A DNA stretch of 64,000 nucleotides, taken from Kerstersia similis. Its GTDB lineage: Bacteria > Pseudomonadota > Gammaproteobacteria > Burkholderiales > Burkholderiaceae_B. The DNA is taken from positions 230,134-294,133 of the forward strand of contig NZ_CBCSIQ010000002.1 in assembly GCF_965139615.1 (NCBI RefSeq), in the 5' to 3' direction. Below the pieces are notes generated by a model. That model saw only the letters and a list, made by a program, of their open reading frames with translations. It did no database searches and was not told the origin of the DNA. A program made the position numbers and the translations under genes. Positions 28,169 to 37,284 of the stretch are shown here, piece by piece (position 1 is the stretch's first letter; every line of letters starts with the position of its first letter).

Positions 28169-28555
28169 TCAGATGACGAGAATGGCCTCGACTTCGAATT
28201 GTGCGCCCTTGGGCAGGCTGGCGACGCCAACCGTGGAACGGGCCGGGAACGGCTGCGGGATGATTTCCGCCATGATGGCGTTGGCGGCGGCAAACCGGCT
28301 GAGATCCGTCAGGAACAAGGTCAGCTTGACGATATTATCCAGCGTACCGCCGGATGCCTCGATGACCGCCGACATATTGGCAAAAGCCTGGCGAACCTGG
28401 GCTTCGAAGTTTTCTGAAACCATTTCGCCGGTACCCGGCTCAAGACCGATCTGGCCGGACAGGAAAACGGTGCGGGTGCCGCTGGCGGCAACTGCCTGGG
28501 AATACGGACCGACCGCTGCCGGGGCGGCATCGGTATGAATGATTTGCTTGCTCAT
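28169..28555 (-). CDS. ridA: 2-iminobutanoate/2-iminopropanoate deaminase RidA
   Basis: 128 residues, the usual RidA/YjgF length. Key features are GPYSQAVAASG, LSGQIGLEPGTG and the substrate-binding Arg 106 in PARSTVGVASLPKGAQFEVEAI. It hydrolyses reactive enamines/imines released by PLP enzymes such as threonine dehydratase. Located just before recG, as in several betaproteobacteria. Confidence 0.96.
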   Translation of the reverse strand: MSKQIIHTDAAPAAVGPYSQAVAASGTRTVFLSGQIGLEPGTGEMVSENFEAQVRQAFANMSAVIEASGGTLDNIVKLTLFLTDLSRFAAANAIMAEIIPQPFPARSTVGVASLPKGAQFEVEAILVI

Positions 28556-28685
28556 GTTTTTCTCTCGCGTAGCTGCAGGTCTCCCCCCGGGAGCCTGACA
28601 GATTGGAAGCTGCCAGCACTGCCGGCAGCCAGACGATTATATATAAGACCGGCGCAAGGGCCAGAACGCAAGCAGGCCGGCGAGC

Positions 28686-29465
28686 TTATTTCTCGACGAA
28701 GGCACGTTCCACGACGTAATCGCCGGGCTGGCCCACTCCCGGAGAAATGACAAACCCCCGGCTATCCAGCATGGCGCTGACATCTTGCAGCATGGAGGGG
28801 CTACCGCAGATCATGGCACGGTCCACGGCCGGATCCAGGGGCGGCAGGCCGATGGTTTCAAACAGCTTGCCGTTTTCCACCACTTCCGTCACCCGGCCCT
28901 GATTGCGGAACGGTTCACGCGTGACCGTCGGGTAATAGATCAGCTTCTCACGCACCACATCTCCGAAGAATTCATTCTCCGGCAGTTCCTTTTCGATGTA
29001 ATCCGCATAGGCCAGTTCGCTGACCCAGCGCACGCCGTGCAGCAGCACGACCGTTTCAAAGCGCTCATAGACCTCGGGGTCTTTGATGATGCTCATGAAC
29101 GGCGCCAGCCCGGTGCCGGTGCCGAACAGATAAAGATTGCGGCCATTCGGGCGCAGATCATCGGCCACCAGCGTACCGACCGGTTTCTTGCTGACGAGCA
29201 AGGTATCGCCGGGCTGCAGGTGTTGCAAGCGCGAGGTCAGCGGGCCGTTCTGCACCTTGATGCTGAAGAACTCCAGATGCTCTTCGTAGTTGGCGCTGGC
29301 AATGCTGTAGGCGCGCAGCAGCGGCTTGCCCTCAACCTCCAGGCCGATCATGACGAAGTGGCCATTGTGGAACCGCAGGGCGGGATCACGAGTGGTACGG
29401 AATGAAAACAAGGTGTCGTTCCAGTGATGCACACTGAGCACGCGCTCGTTGTAGAAGGCTGCCAT
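28686..29465 (-). CDS. fpr: Ferredoxin/flavodoxin--NADP+ reductase
   Basis: 259 residues from ATG at 29465 (MAAFYNERVLSVHHWNDTLF); the frame runs open to 29852 but the extra 129 residues do not resemble any protein. The FAD-binding RAYSIAS and NADP-binding FGTGTGLAPFMSI motifs are present. The C-terminal YVVERAFVEK is diagnostic of the bacterial subclass. It shuttles electrons between NADPH and ferredoxin/flavodoxin, often in oxidative stress. Its neighbourhood (oxyR, dps) fits this but no shared operon is shown. The start lacks a clear ribosome site. Confidence 0.95.
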   Translation of the reverse strand: MAAFYNERVLSVHHWNDTLFSFRTTRDPALRFHNGHFVMIGLEVEGKPLLRAYSIASANYEEHLEFFSIKVQNGPLTSRLQHLQPGDTLLVSKKPVGTLVADDLRPNGRNLYLFGTGTGLAPFMSIIKDPEVYERFETVVLLHGVRWVSELAYADYIEKELPENEFFGDVVREKLIYYPTVTREPFRNQGRVTEVVENGKLFETIGLPPLDPAVDRAMICGSPSMLQDVSAMLDSRGFVISPGVGQPGDYVVERAFVEK

Positions 29466-29700
29466 GTTGTTGACGAATAACCTTTGCTGCCACACAGCGA
29501 ATTGATGAAAGTGCGGGCATTTTATCAACTTACGCGCCGCCGGTTGGGAATAAGAATGGTGCGCAATAAGCATATTCGCCCTGCATCTAAGGCACATGCC
29601 TGCGGCCTGGCGAAAAGCGTGCCTTGCCGGCATCTGCTGCGCTGCCTGCGCCGGTAGTATGATGCTGTCTTGAACCATCACAGACACGACACCTATCATC

Positions 29701-30162
29701 ATGTCAGCATTGCTCAAAGCCCGGATCATGGATGAAATCAAGGCGGCCATGCGCGCCAAGGACAGCGCCCGCCTCGGCACCCTGCGTTTTCTGCAGGCAG
29801 CCATCAAGCAGGTCGAAATCGACACCCGCGAAGACCTCGACGACGCCGCCATTCAGCGCATCGTCGAAAAGCAGGTGAAACAGCGCCGTGAGTCGATCAC
29901 TGCGTTCGCGCAAGCCGGCCGTACCGAGTCCGCCGCGCACGAAGAAGCAGAATTGCTGGTGCTACAGGAATTCCTGCCGCAACAGGCTGATGCCGCTGAA
30001 ATTGAAGCTGCCGTCGATGCCGCCATCAAGGACGCCCTGGCGCAAGGCGCAAACGGCCCCGCCGCCATGGGCAAGATCATGGGTACGCTGAAGGCCGCAC
30101 TGGCCGGGCGCGCTGATATGTCGCAACTGTCGGCAATGGTAAAAGCCAAGCTGGCCAATTAA
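29701..30162 (+). CDS. GatB/YqeY domain-containing protein
   Basis: 153 residues: LLKARIMDEIKAAMRAKDSARLGTLRFLQAAIK at the N-terminus and EEAELLVLQEFLPQQ in the middle are the YqeY core; the tail GPAAMGKIMGTLKAALAGRADM is the tRNA-binding-like GatB C-terminal domain. The precise function is unknown (a tRNA amidotransferase-like accessory role is proposed for the family). The gene is often between rpsU and dnaG; neither is here. It is divergent from fpr and ends before a long perfect hairpin. Confidence 0.92.
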   Translation: MSALLKARIMDEIKAAMRAKDSARLGTLRFLQAAIKQVEIDTREDLDDAAIQRIVEKQVKQRRESITAFAQAGRTESAAHEEAELLVLQEFLPQQADAAEIEAAVDAAIKDALAQGANGPAAMGKIMGTLKAALAGRADMSQLSAMVKAKLAN

Positions 30163-30238
30163 CCATGATGCGGCCTCCTGGCCGGGTTTATGCCACTTCA
30201 GGCCCGATGCGTTCGCGCTTCTGGCCAGGCCCAGCCAG

Positions 30239-30274
30239 AATGAACAAAGCACCTTTGCAGGTGCTTTGTTCATT
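30239..30274. terminator. 15-bp perfect hairpin between yqeY-like gene and ntrC
   Basis: AATGAACAAAGCACC pairs without mismatch with GGTGCTTTGTTCATT around TTTGCA. The stem ends are A/T-rich on both sides, so it can terminate both convergent transcripts. Confidence 0.75.
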
Positions 30275-30348
30275 TGTGCGGTCGGCGGTTTGTTCGGCGA
30301 TGGCGCAAGCTATCGCATGCCAGGCGGAACCACCGGGTCGAGGCGTAT

Positions 30349-31836
30349 TCATTCCAGCCCCACCTCTTCCCAGTCCTTGAGTTTGCGCGTCAGCGTGTTA
30401 CGGCCGATGCCCAGGCGCGCCGCCGCTTCGATGCGTCGTCCCCGGCATGCGTCGAGTGCTGCCTGCAACAGGATTTCCTCGAATTGCCGCGTCAGTACCG
30501 CCATGATGTCGAACTCGCCACGCGCCAGGCGCTGCTTGACATCCTGCCTCAGGCTGGCGTGCCAGGCGCCTGCTGCCAGCGGATCACTGGCCGGGCTCGA
30601 TGGCAGACTGGCATGCAAGGCCAGCGCCTCGCCCTGCACTTGCTGTTGTGCCTGCTGCACCCTGGCGGCACTGATTTCGGGTGGCAAGTCCTCCAGGCCG
30701 ACCATCTGCCCTGGCGCCATGACCGTCAGCCAGTGGCAGAAATTTTCCAGTTGTCGCACATTGCCCGGAAAATCGAAACGACAGAAGGCGTGCATCGCGT
30801 CTGCGGTCAGGGTTTTCGGCGCAACACCCAGCGTACGTGCGCTTTGAGCCAGAAAGTGTTCGGTCAGCGCCGGGATGTCCTCGCGCCGTTCGCGCAAGGG
30901 CGGCAGGCGCAGGCGAATCACATTCAGGCGATGAAACAGATCCTCCCGAAAACGCCCTTGCGCCACCAATTGCTCCAGCGGCTGGTGGGTCGCCGCAATG
31001 ATGCGCACATCCACCTTGACGGGCTGCGCACCACCGACACGATAGAAACTGCCCTCTGCCAGCACACGCAACAAGCGGGTTTGCAATTCCAGGGGCATGT
31101 CGCCGATTTCGTCCAGAAACAGCGTTCCGCCGTCCGCTTCTTCAAAGCGTCCCCGACGCAACTGGCTGGCCCCCGTAAACGCACCGCGTTCATGGCCAAA
31201 CAGCTCGGCCTCCAACAGATCGCGAGGGATCGCGGCAGCATTCAATGCCACGAATGGTGCCGTGGCACGCGAACCGTGACTGTGCAGCGCACGTGCAATC
31301 AGCTCCTTGCCGGTGCCTGATTCACCCGTGATCAATACTGTGGCACGCGATTGCGCCAGGCGGCCTATCGCCCTGAATACTTCCTGCATCGCGGTGGAGG
31401 CCGAACGCATCATCATGACGCGTTGATCCACCGGCATGGTTGCCGAGTCGCCCAGCGCAGGCTGCGCCCGCCTGTTGTCCTGCGTTGCACGCTGAATCAA
31501 CGCGACCGCGTCATTGACATCGAAAGGCTTGGCGAGATAATCGAACGCGCCATGCTGAAAGGCGGAAACCGTACTTTCCAGGTCGGCATATGCGGTCATG
31601 ACAATGACCGGCAGCGCCGGATAGCTGGCCTTGATCTGGCCCAGCAGTTCCAGCCCATCGCCACCAGGCATGCGGATATCAGATACCAGCGCATCGGGCT
31701 GCTCCTGCTCCAAGGCCTGCAATACCCGTTCCGGGCCGGAAAAACTGCGCGTTACGATACCCGCACGCGCCAATGCTTTTTCCAGTACCCAGCGAATGGC
31801 CTGGTCATCATCTACTATCCAAACCGATTTCATCAC
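30349..31836 (-). CDS. ntrC: Nitrogen regulation response regulator NtrC
   Basis: 495 residues. The receiver domain has phospho-acceptor Asp 53 (VSDIRMPGGDG). The sigma-54 AAA+ domain has Walker A GESGTGKE (171-178), GAFTGA (218-223) that contacts sigma-54, and DEIGD (242-246). A Fis-type HTH closes the protein (EAAARLGIGRNTLTRKLKDWEE). Phosphorylated by NtrB, it activates glnA and other nitrogen genes from sigma-54 promoters. Its start overlaps the ntrB stop by 4 bases. A ~50-residue Ala/Gln/Ser-rich linker precedes the HTH. Confidence 0.97.
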   Translation of the reverse strand: MMKSVWIVDDDQAIRWVLEKALARAGIVTRSFSGPERVLQALEQEQPDALVSDIRMPGGDGLELLGQIKASYPALPVIVMTAYADLESTVSAFQHGAFDYLAKPFDVNDAVALIQRATQDNRRAQPALGDSATMPVDQRVMMMRSASTAMQEVFRAIGRLAQSRATVLITGESGTGKELIARALHSHGSRATAPFVALNAAAIPRDLLEAELFGHERGAFTGASQLRRGRFEEADGGTLFLDEIGDMPLELQTRLLRVLAEGSFYRVGGAQPVKVDVRIIAATHQPLEQLVAQGRFREDLFHRLNVIRLRLPPLRERREDIPALTEHFLAQSARTLGVAPKTLTADAMHAFCRFDFPGNVRQLENFCHWLTVMAPGQMVGLEDLPPEISAARVQQAQQQVQGEALALHASLPSSPASDPLAAGAWHASLRQDVKQRLARGEFDIMAVLTRQFEEILLQAALDACRGRRIEAAARLGIGRNTLTRKLKDWEEVGLE

Positions 31837-32891
31837 GCTAGCTCCATGGGTAGCACCAGACTGAATTCAGTGTTGCCGGGTTCTGAACGGAACTCGATCA
31901 CACCATCATGCTGCTGGAGAAAGTCCTGTGCCAGACTGAGGCCCAGCCCCGTACCGCTGGCACGGCCGGTGACCAGGGGATGGAACACTCTGTCCTGGAT
32001 GTTTTCCGGCACACCCGGGCCGTTGTCGATCACCGATACCGCCAGCGCCATGCGTTCCTGCCTGCCGCCGATGATGACGCGCCGCATGACACGGGTGCGC
32101 AAGGTGATTCTGGCTCCCGGGGTGGGCACCGGTTGTGTCAGCGCTTGTGCCGCATTGCGCATGACATTGAGCAATGCCTGTATGAGGCGCTCGGAATCGG
32201 CCATGATTTCCGGCACCGATGCATCGTAGTCACGCTGCAGGATGACGGCATCACGGAATTCCGCGCTGATCAAGGCACAAACCCGCTCACAGACCTCGTG
32301 AATATTGGTCGGTGTGCGCCGTACGGCAGCAATGCGTTGCGATGCCGCCAGGCGATCCACCAAGGCCTGCAGTCGGTCTGCCTCGGAAATAATGACCTGG
32401 GTGTACTCCTGCAGCGCCGGATCAGGCAGCTCTGCTTCCAGCAGCTGCGCCGCGCCACGCAGGCCACCCAAGGGGTTCTTGATTTCATGCGCCAGATTGC
32501 GCAGCAGTTCGCGCTGGCCTTGCAGGCTGGCATGAATCTGGCTGTTGCGGTCAGCCAGCTGCGCCTGGGTCACTTCCCGGACTTCCATCAGGGTCGGCCA
32601 GGGCTGTGCCGTCAAGGTCAGGACGGTGACAGCTACAGCCGGCGTTTCCGTCAGGCCACGGCGCGCCTGCAAGTGCAGACGCAGATCCGCAAAACCATCT
32701 GCCTGAGAGCTGGCCACAGCGGCGCGGATATCTGCCGTTTCGACGAACAGGTGTTCGACCGGCATTCCGGTCAGACGCCTGCGCGCCCGCCCGAAAACGT
32801 CTTCCGCAGCGCTGTTGGCGTGCGCCACCTGCCCCTGGGCGTCAATCAATAACACCGAGCAGGCCAGCAGATCCAATGCGTCAAGATTCAT
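31833..32891 (-). CDS. ntrB: Nitrogen regulation sensor kinase/phosphatase NtrB
   Basis: 352 residues from ATG at 32891, with GAGGAG 9 bases upstream. A PAS domain covers about 5-110. The H-box LAHEIKNPLGGLRGAAQLL has the phospho-His at 135. The N-box NVMRNAAQAL and G-boxes DNGPGVPE and GTGLGLSL follow. There are no membrane helices, as expected for a cytoplasmic kinase controlled by PII. It lies 61 bases after glnA with a GC-rich hairpin between. Confidence 0.96.
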   Translation of the reverse strand: MNLDALDLLACSVLLIDAQGQVAHANSAAEDVFGRARRRLTGMPVEHLFVETADIRAAVASSQADGFADLRLHLQARRGLTETPAVAVTVLTLTAQPWPTLMEVREVTQAQLADRNSQIHASLQGQRELLRNLAHEIKNPLGGLRGAAQLLEAELPDPALQEYTQVIISEADRLQALVDRLAASQRIAAVRRTPTNIHEVCERVCALISAEFRDAVILQRDYDASVPEIMADSERLIQALLNVMRNAAQALTQPVPTPGARITLRTRVMRRVIIGGRQERMALAVSVIDNGPGVPENIQDRVFHPLVTGRASGTGLGLSLAQDFLQQHDGVIEFRSEPGNTEFSLVLPMELA

Positions 32892-32918
32892 GATGGACGG
32901 CTCCTCGGGGCGATGGCG

Positions 32919-32945
32919 CGGCGGCACGCAACAGGCGCGCCGCCG
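32919..32945 (-). terminator. Hairpin between glnA and ntrB
   Basis: CGGCGGC (32919-32925) pairs with GCCGCCG (32939-32945) around a 13-base loop. No T-run. In enteric bacteria a partial terminator here keeps ntrBC expression below glnA; this stem could do the same. Confidence 0.4.
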
Positions 32946-32952
32946 GCCGGTT

Positions 32953-34362
32953 TTACAGGCTGTAGTACATATCGAACTCGACCGGATGCGCCACCATGCG
33001 CAGACGGTTGACCTCGCCTTGCTTCAGACCCAGGTAGGCGTCGATCATCGCATTGCTGAACACACCACCGCGCGTCAGGAATTCGCGGTCGTTATCCAGC
33101 GATTCCAGTGCCTGTTCGAGCGATGCGCAAACCGTCGGGATCTTCGCATCTTCTTCCGGCGGCAGATCGTACAGATTCTTGTCGGCAGGATCGCCGGGGT
33201 GAATCTTGTTCTGCACACCGTCCAGACCCGCCATCATCAATGCGGAGAATGCCAGGTACGGATTGGCCAGGGGATCCGGGAAGCGCGCTTCGATGCGGCG
33301 GCCCTTGGGGTTGGCCACATACGGAATACGGATCGAGGCAGAACGGTTACGTGCCGAGTAGGCCAGCTTGACCGGTGCTTCATAGTGCGGCACCAGGCGC
33401 TTGTAGGAGTTCGTGCCAGGGTTGGTGAAGGCATTCAGTGCACGAGCGTGCTTGATGATGCCACCGATGTAATACAGCGCGAATTCAGACAGGCCGGCAT
33501 AAGCATTGCCCGCAAACAGGTTCTGGCCATCTTTCCAGATGGACTGGTGCACGTGCATGCCGGAACCGTTATCGCCCATGATGGGCTTGGGCATGAAGGT
33601 TGCCGTCTTGCCGTAGTTGTGCGCCACATTATGGATCACATACTTCATGATCTGCGTCCAGTCGGCGCGCTGCACCAGCGTGCTGAACTTGGTGCCGATT
33701 TCCAGCTGGCCAGGGCCTGCCACTTCATGGTGGTGCACTTCGACCGGGACACCCAGCTCTTCGAGCAACATACACATTTCGGCGCGCATGTCGTTGAAGG
33801 AATCCACCGGCGGCACCGGGAAGTAGCCGCCCTTCACGCGAGGACGGTGGCCGTAGTTGCTGCTGGCATCGTTGGAACGCGACCAGGCGCCTTCATCGGA
33901 AGCAATCTTGTAGAACGCGCCCGAAGGGCCGTCGTCCCAGGATACGCCGTCAAACACGAAGAACTCGGGTTCCGGGCCGAAAAATGCCGTATCGCCCAGG
34001 CCACTGGATTTCAGATACGCTTCGGCGCGGCGTGCCAGCGAACGCGGGTCGCGTTCGTAGCCTTTCATGTCTGCGGGGTCGATCACATCGCAGGTCAGGA
34101 TCAGCGTGGTTTGCTGCGTGAACGGATCGAGGTGAGCCGTCGAAGCATCGGGAATCAGCACCATATCGGAGGCTTCGATGCCCTTCCAGCCTGCAATCGA
34201 CGAGCCGTCGAAAGCCTGACCCGTCTCGAAGGTTTCTTCTTCTACGCGATGCGCTGGCACCGAAACGTGTTGTTCCTTGCCCAGCGTATCGGTAAAGCGG
34301 AAGTCAACGAACTTGACATCGTTTTCCGCAATCGTCTTGAGCACATCTTGAGGCGTTGCCAT
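32953..34362 (-). CDS. glnA: Glutamine synthetase type I
   Basis: 469 residues from ATG at 34362, with GGAG 7 bases upstream. It has the standard N-terminal beta-grasp, VDFRFTDTLGKEQHVS. The metal and glutamate sites are in FGPEPEFFVFD and the stretch around NGSGMHVHQSIWK. The adenylylation site is Tyr 398 in NLYDLPPEE (E. coli Tyr 397), so the enzyme is of the GlnE-regulated I-beta type. It condenses glutamate and ammonia. A sigma-54 promoter and two NtrC-like sites precede it, and ntrB-ntrC follow: the classic glnALG arrangement. Confidence 0.98.
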   Translation of the reverse strand: MATPQDVLKTIAENDVKFVDFRFTDTLGKEQHVSVPAHRVEEETFETGQAFDGSSIAGWKGIEASDMVLIPDASTAHLDPFTQQTTLILTCDVIDPADMKGYERDPRSLARRAEAYLKSSGLGDTAFFGPEPEFFVFDGVSWDDGPSGAFYKIASDEGAWSRSNDASSNYGHRPRVKGGYFPVPPVDSFNDMRAEMCMLLEELGVPVEVHHHEVAGPGQLEIGTKFSTLVQRADWTQIMKYVIHNVAHNYGKTATFMPKPIMGDNGSGMHVHQSIWKDGQNLFAGNAYAGLSEFALYYIGGIIKHARALNAFTNPGTNSYKRLVPHYEAPVKLAYSARNRSASIRIPYVANPKGRRIEARFPDPLANPYLAFSALMMAGLDGVQNKIHPGDPADKNLYDLPPEEDAKIPTVCASLEQALESLDNDREFLTRGGVFSNAMIDAYLGLKQGEVNRLRMVAHPVEFDMYYSL

Positions 34363-34421
34363 GTTATCTCCAGTGTAGTGAGTTCCGCGCGCCGCCACGC
34401 TGCGCGTTCAGTCCGTACTAA

Positions 34422-34436
34422 GCAATTAGCGTGCCA
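34422..34436 (-). promoter_or_regulatory. Sigma-54 promoter of glnA
   Basis: On the minus strand TGGCAC-GCTAA-TTGC matches the -24/-12 consensus TGGCAC-N5-TTGC at every defined base. It lies 60 bases before the glnA ATG. Confidence 0.93.
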
Positions 34437-34475
34437 ACTTTTTTGACTGGCAACGCAGGCTTTCATGTTTCCATA

Positions 34476-34492
34476 TGCACCATATCAGTGCA
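34476..34492 (-). promoter_or_regulatory. NtrC-binding site 1
   Basis: TGCACC-N5-AGTGCA differs at one base from the NtrC consensus TGCACC-N5-GGTGCA. It lies about 40-55 bases upstream of the -24 element. Confidence 0.75.
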
Positions 34493-34497
34493 AGCCA

Positions 34498-34514
34498 AGC
34501 ACCAATATGGATCA
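34498..34514 (-). promoter_or_regulatory. NtrC-binding site 2 (weaker)
   Basis: AGCACC-AATAT-GGATCA matches 9 of 12 NtrC consensus bases and lies two helical turns from site 1, as in tandem enhancer sites. Confidence 0.45.
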
Positions 34515-34529
34515 CTGCACCGGATTGGA

Positions 34530-35750
34530 TCACTCCGGCAAAAACATTTCCAGTAAATCGTTCAAAAACTGCCACCCCAGAGGGGATGCGCGCAACACTG
34601 CTGGATCGGCATCCAGTAATCCCTTGCTCATCGCACGCCGCAATTGTGCGTGAATGCTCGCTAACGGCAAACCTGTGCGCGCACTGAAGCTGGCGCTGGG
34701 CACCCCGGCGCGCAAACGCAGGGCATTGAGCATGAATTCAAAGGGCAAGTCATGGGCCTGCAACACCTCGCTGCTGGCAATATGGGAACCATCACCCGCC
34801 AAAGCGCGCTGCATCCATTGCTCAGGACTCCGGGTACGTGCCTCCCGCAGAATACGGTCGTGAAAGGACACCTTCGCATGAGCACCCGGCCCAATCCCCA
34901 GGTAATCCCCGAACTCCCAGTAATTGGTATTGTGCTGACAGCGCTGTCCGGCCTTGGCATAGGCCGAAACCTCGTATTGATCGTAGCCGGCTTGCGCCAC
35001 GCGATGCTGCAGCATCTCCTGGATGGCTGCGGCGACATCATCGTCGGGCAAGGGAGGCGGATACTTTGCAAAGACTGTATTGGGTTCCAGCGTCAGGTGA
35101 TACAGCGACAGATGCCCGGTGCCGAATGACAGCGCAGTATCAATATCCTGGCGTGCGCCAGCCTCGTCCTGCCCGGGCAACGCGAACATCAAGTCCAGAT
35201 TGACCCGAGGCACGGCATCCAGCGCCAGCGCAATCGCTGCGCGTGCCTGCCTGCCGTCGTGGATGCGCCCGAGGGCGCGCAGACAGGCATCATCAAAACT
35301 TTGCACGCCCAAAGACAGTCGATTCACGCCACTGCGCGCATAGGCCTGGAAACGCCCGGCTTCGACCGTGCCGGGATTGGCTTCCATCGTGATCTCGGCA
35401 TCTGGCAGCAGCTTCAGATAGGCACGCACCATGCCCAGCATTTCATCGACGGCGCCCGCCGATAGCAAGCTGGGTGTGCCACCACCGATAAAGACAGAAA
35501 TGACCTGGCGTCCCCAGACCTGCGGCAAGGTCTGCTCCAGATCGCTGCGCAAGGCCGCCAGATACTCTGCCTCCGGCAGCACGGTCGGCGCATTGTGGGA
35601 ATTGAAATCACAGTACGGGCATTTACGCACGCACCACGGAACATGGATATACAGTGCCAGCGGCGGCAGCGCCTGGAGGACGGTGGCTTGCGCCTGCCGC
35701 AGCTCGCGCCGCGACAGGCCTGCAGGCATGATGGGAATGACGGTAGCCAT
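34530..35750 (-). CDS. hemW: Radical SAM heme chaperone HemW
   Basis: 406 residues. The radical SAM cluster motif is CX3CX2C at Cys 40, 44 and 47 (WCVRKCPYCDF), typical of HemW rather than the longer HemN. FIGGGTPSLLS and the C-terminal HemN_C domain (LPFEFMLNALRLRAG) follow. HemW inserts heme into respiratory enzymes; it is often misannotated as coproporphyrinogen dehydrogenase. It lies 25 bases downstream of rdgB, completing an rph-rdgB-hemW operon. Confidence 0.94.
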   Translation of the reverse strand: MATVIPIMPAGLSRRELRQAQATVLQALPPLALYIHVPWCVRKCPYCDFNSHNAPTVLPEAEYLAALRSDLEQTLPQVWGRQVISVFIGGGTPSLLSAGAVDEMLGMVRAYLKLLPDAEITMEANPGTVEAGRFQAYARSGVNRLSLGVQSFDDACLRALGRIHDGRQARAAIALALDAVPRVNLDLMFALPGQDEAGARQDIDTALSFGTGHLSLYHLTLEPNTVFAKYPPPLPDDDVAAAIQEMLQHRVAQAGYDQYEVSAYAKAGQRCQHNTNYWEFGDYLGIGPGAHAKVSFHDRILREARTRSPEQWMQRALAGDGSHIASSEVLQAHDLPFEFMLNALRLRAGVPSASFSARTGLPLASIHAQLRRAMSKGLLDADPAVLRASPLGWQFLNDLLEMFLPE

Positions 35751-35775
35751 GAAAACGAACGATTGCCTTCAAGGC

Positions 35776-36429
35776 TCAGGCATGGGCCAGCCGGGCAGCC
35801 AGCGCTTGCCAGGCCAGTGCTCGATGGCTGATGCGGTTTTTAAGTTCGGGCGCCATTTCTGCGGCCGTCAGGTTTTCCTGCGGCAGGAAAAAGTGCGGAT
35901 CGTAGCCGAAGCCGTGCTCGCCACGCGGTATATCGACGACTTCGCCATGCCAGACGCCATCGGCGATCAGCGGATGCGGATCTTCGGCGTGGCGCACCAG
36001 CACCAGCACAGCCACATAAAATGCGCGGCGATCCGTCTGCCCGGCCAAAGCCTGCACCAGGCAAGCATTATTGGCCGCATCGCTTTTTTCTCCGCCCTGC
36101 ATTTGCGCATAACGGGCGGAATACACCCCAGGTGCGCCGCCCAACACCGGCACGCACAGGCCCGAGTCATCCGCCAGTGCCGGCAAACCTGTCAGCTTGC
36201 TGGCATGGCGCGCCTTGGCCAAGGCATTTTCAATAAAGGTGCAATGCGGCTCCGGCGCCTCAGGCACATCCAATTCCCCCTGGGGAATCAGATGGATTCC
36301 GTACGCCTCGAACAGACGGCGAAATTCACGGATCTTGCCGGCATTGCCGGACGCCAGCACGATGCGATCCATGCCAGCAGGCCGCTGCGGCCGGGCCTGC
36401 GCTGCGGTGGGCGATTCCCCCTGGCTCAT
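35776..36429 (-). CDS. rdgB: XTP/dITP (non-canonical purine NTP) pyrophosphatase
   Basis: 217 residues. Core motifs are MDRIVLASGNAGKIREFRRLF, DVPEAPEPHCTFIENALAKARHASKLTGLPALADDSGL and HGFGYDPHFFLP. It removes XTP, ITP and dITP from the nucleotide pool. The ATG at 36429 has AGGAG 7 bases upstream and forms an ATGA overlap with the rph stop, so the 19-residue extension before MDRIV is probably real despite lying outside the conserved domain. Confidence 0.95.
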   Translation of the reverse strand: MSQGESPTAAQARPQRPAGMDRIVLASGNAGKIREFRRLFEAYGIHLIPQGELDVPEAPEPHCTFIENALAKARHASKLTGLPALADDSGLCVPVLGGAPGVYSARYAQMQGGEKSDAANNACLVQALAGQTDRRAFYVAVLVLVRHAEDPHPLIADGVWHGEVVDIPRGEHGFGYDPHFFLPQENLTAAEMAPELKNRISHRALAWQALAARLAHA

Positions 36430-37175
36430 GCGCCGCTCCTGGATGTACGCTGGATTTCAAACAGCTGGCCGATTCCCAACTCCGCCAGATCCAGCAGCTC
36501 ATTGAATTCACGGCGATTGAATGCCTCGCGCTCTGCCGTGCCCTGCACTTCCACGAGGCACCCTTGCCCGGTCATGACGACATTGACATCGGCATCACAA
36601 CCGGAGTCTTCGGGATAGTCCAGATCCAGCAACGCCCGGCCATCAACACGACCGACCGACACGGCAGCCACCTGACTCGTCACGGCAGAGCGCTCGATTT
36701 TCCCTTCGCGCAGCAACCAGTCCACCGCATCGGCGGCAGCGATCCATGCGCCCGTGATACTGGCGCAGCGCGTGCCGCCATCGGCCTGGATGACATCGCA
36801 ATCAAGATGCAGGGTGCGCTCCCCCAAGGCCTCCAGATCGAATACCGCTCTCAGGCTGCGACCGATCAGGCGCTGAATTTCCTGCGTGCGGCCGCTCTGC
36901 TTGCCGCGTGCGGCTTCGCGATCACCGCGCGTATGGGTCGCACGCGGCAACATGCCATATTCGGCCGTGACCCAGCCACGCCCCTGTCCACGCAGGAACG
37001 GCGGCACTTTGTCCAGCACACTGGCGGTGCACAATACATGCGTACCCCCCATGCGTATCAGCGCCGAGCCCTCTGCATAAGGGGAAAAACCGCGCTCGAC
37101 CGAAACCGGACGCAGCGCGTTTGCCTCACGGCCAACAGGACGACGCGCCAACAGGGAAGACGATATCTCTGACAC
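36426..37175 (-). CDS. rph: Ribonuclease PH
   Basis: 249 residues from a GTG start at 37175 (V-SEISSSLLARRPVGREANALRPVS), which has GGAG 7 bases upstream. An upstream in-frame start at 37466 would run through the yicC promoter region and is rejected. Conserved RNase PH segments are RGWVTAEYGMLPRATHTRGDREAARGKQSGRTQEIQRLIGRSLR, DCDVIQADGGTRCASITGAW and LLDLDYPEDSGCDADVNVVMT. It trims tRNA 3' ends with phosphate. It is divergent from yicC as in E. coli. Confidence 0.96.
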   Translation of the reverse strand: MSEISSSLLARRPVGREANALRPVSVERGFSPYAEGSALIRMGGTHVLCTASVLDKVPPFLRGQGRGWVTAEYGMLPRATHTRGDREAARGKQSGRTQEIQRLIGRSLRAVFDLEALGERTLHLDCDVIQADGGTRCASITGAWIAAADAVDWLLREGKIERSAVTSQVAAVSVGRVDGRALLDLDYPEDSGCDADVNVVMTGQGCLVEVQGTAEREAFNRREFNELLDLAELGIGQLFEIQRTSRSGA

Positions 37176-37284
37176 CAGAACACTCCAACAGATAGAATTC
37201 CCTACATTGTAGATGTAGAAGCCCCTGCTCCCGCCTGCATCCCGCCGGCATGGCAGGCCATGCATTTTTTCAAGGTAGTCCCGC

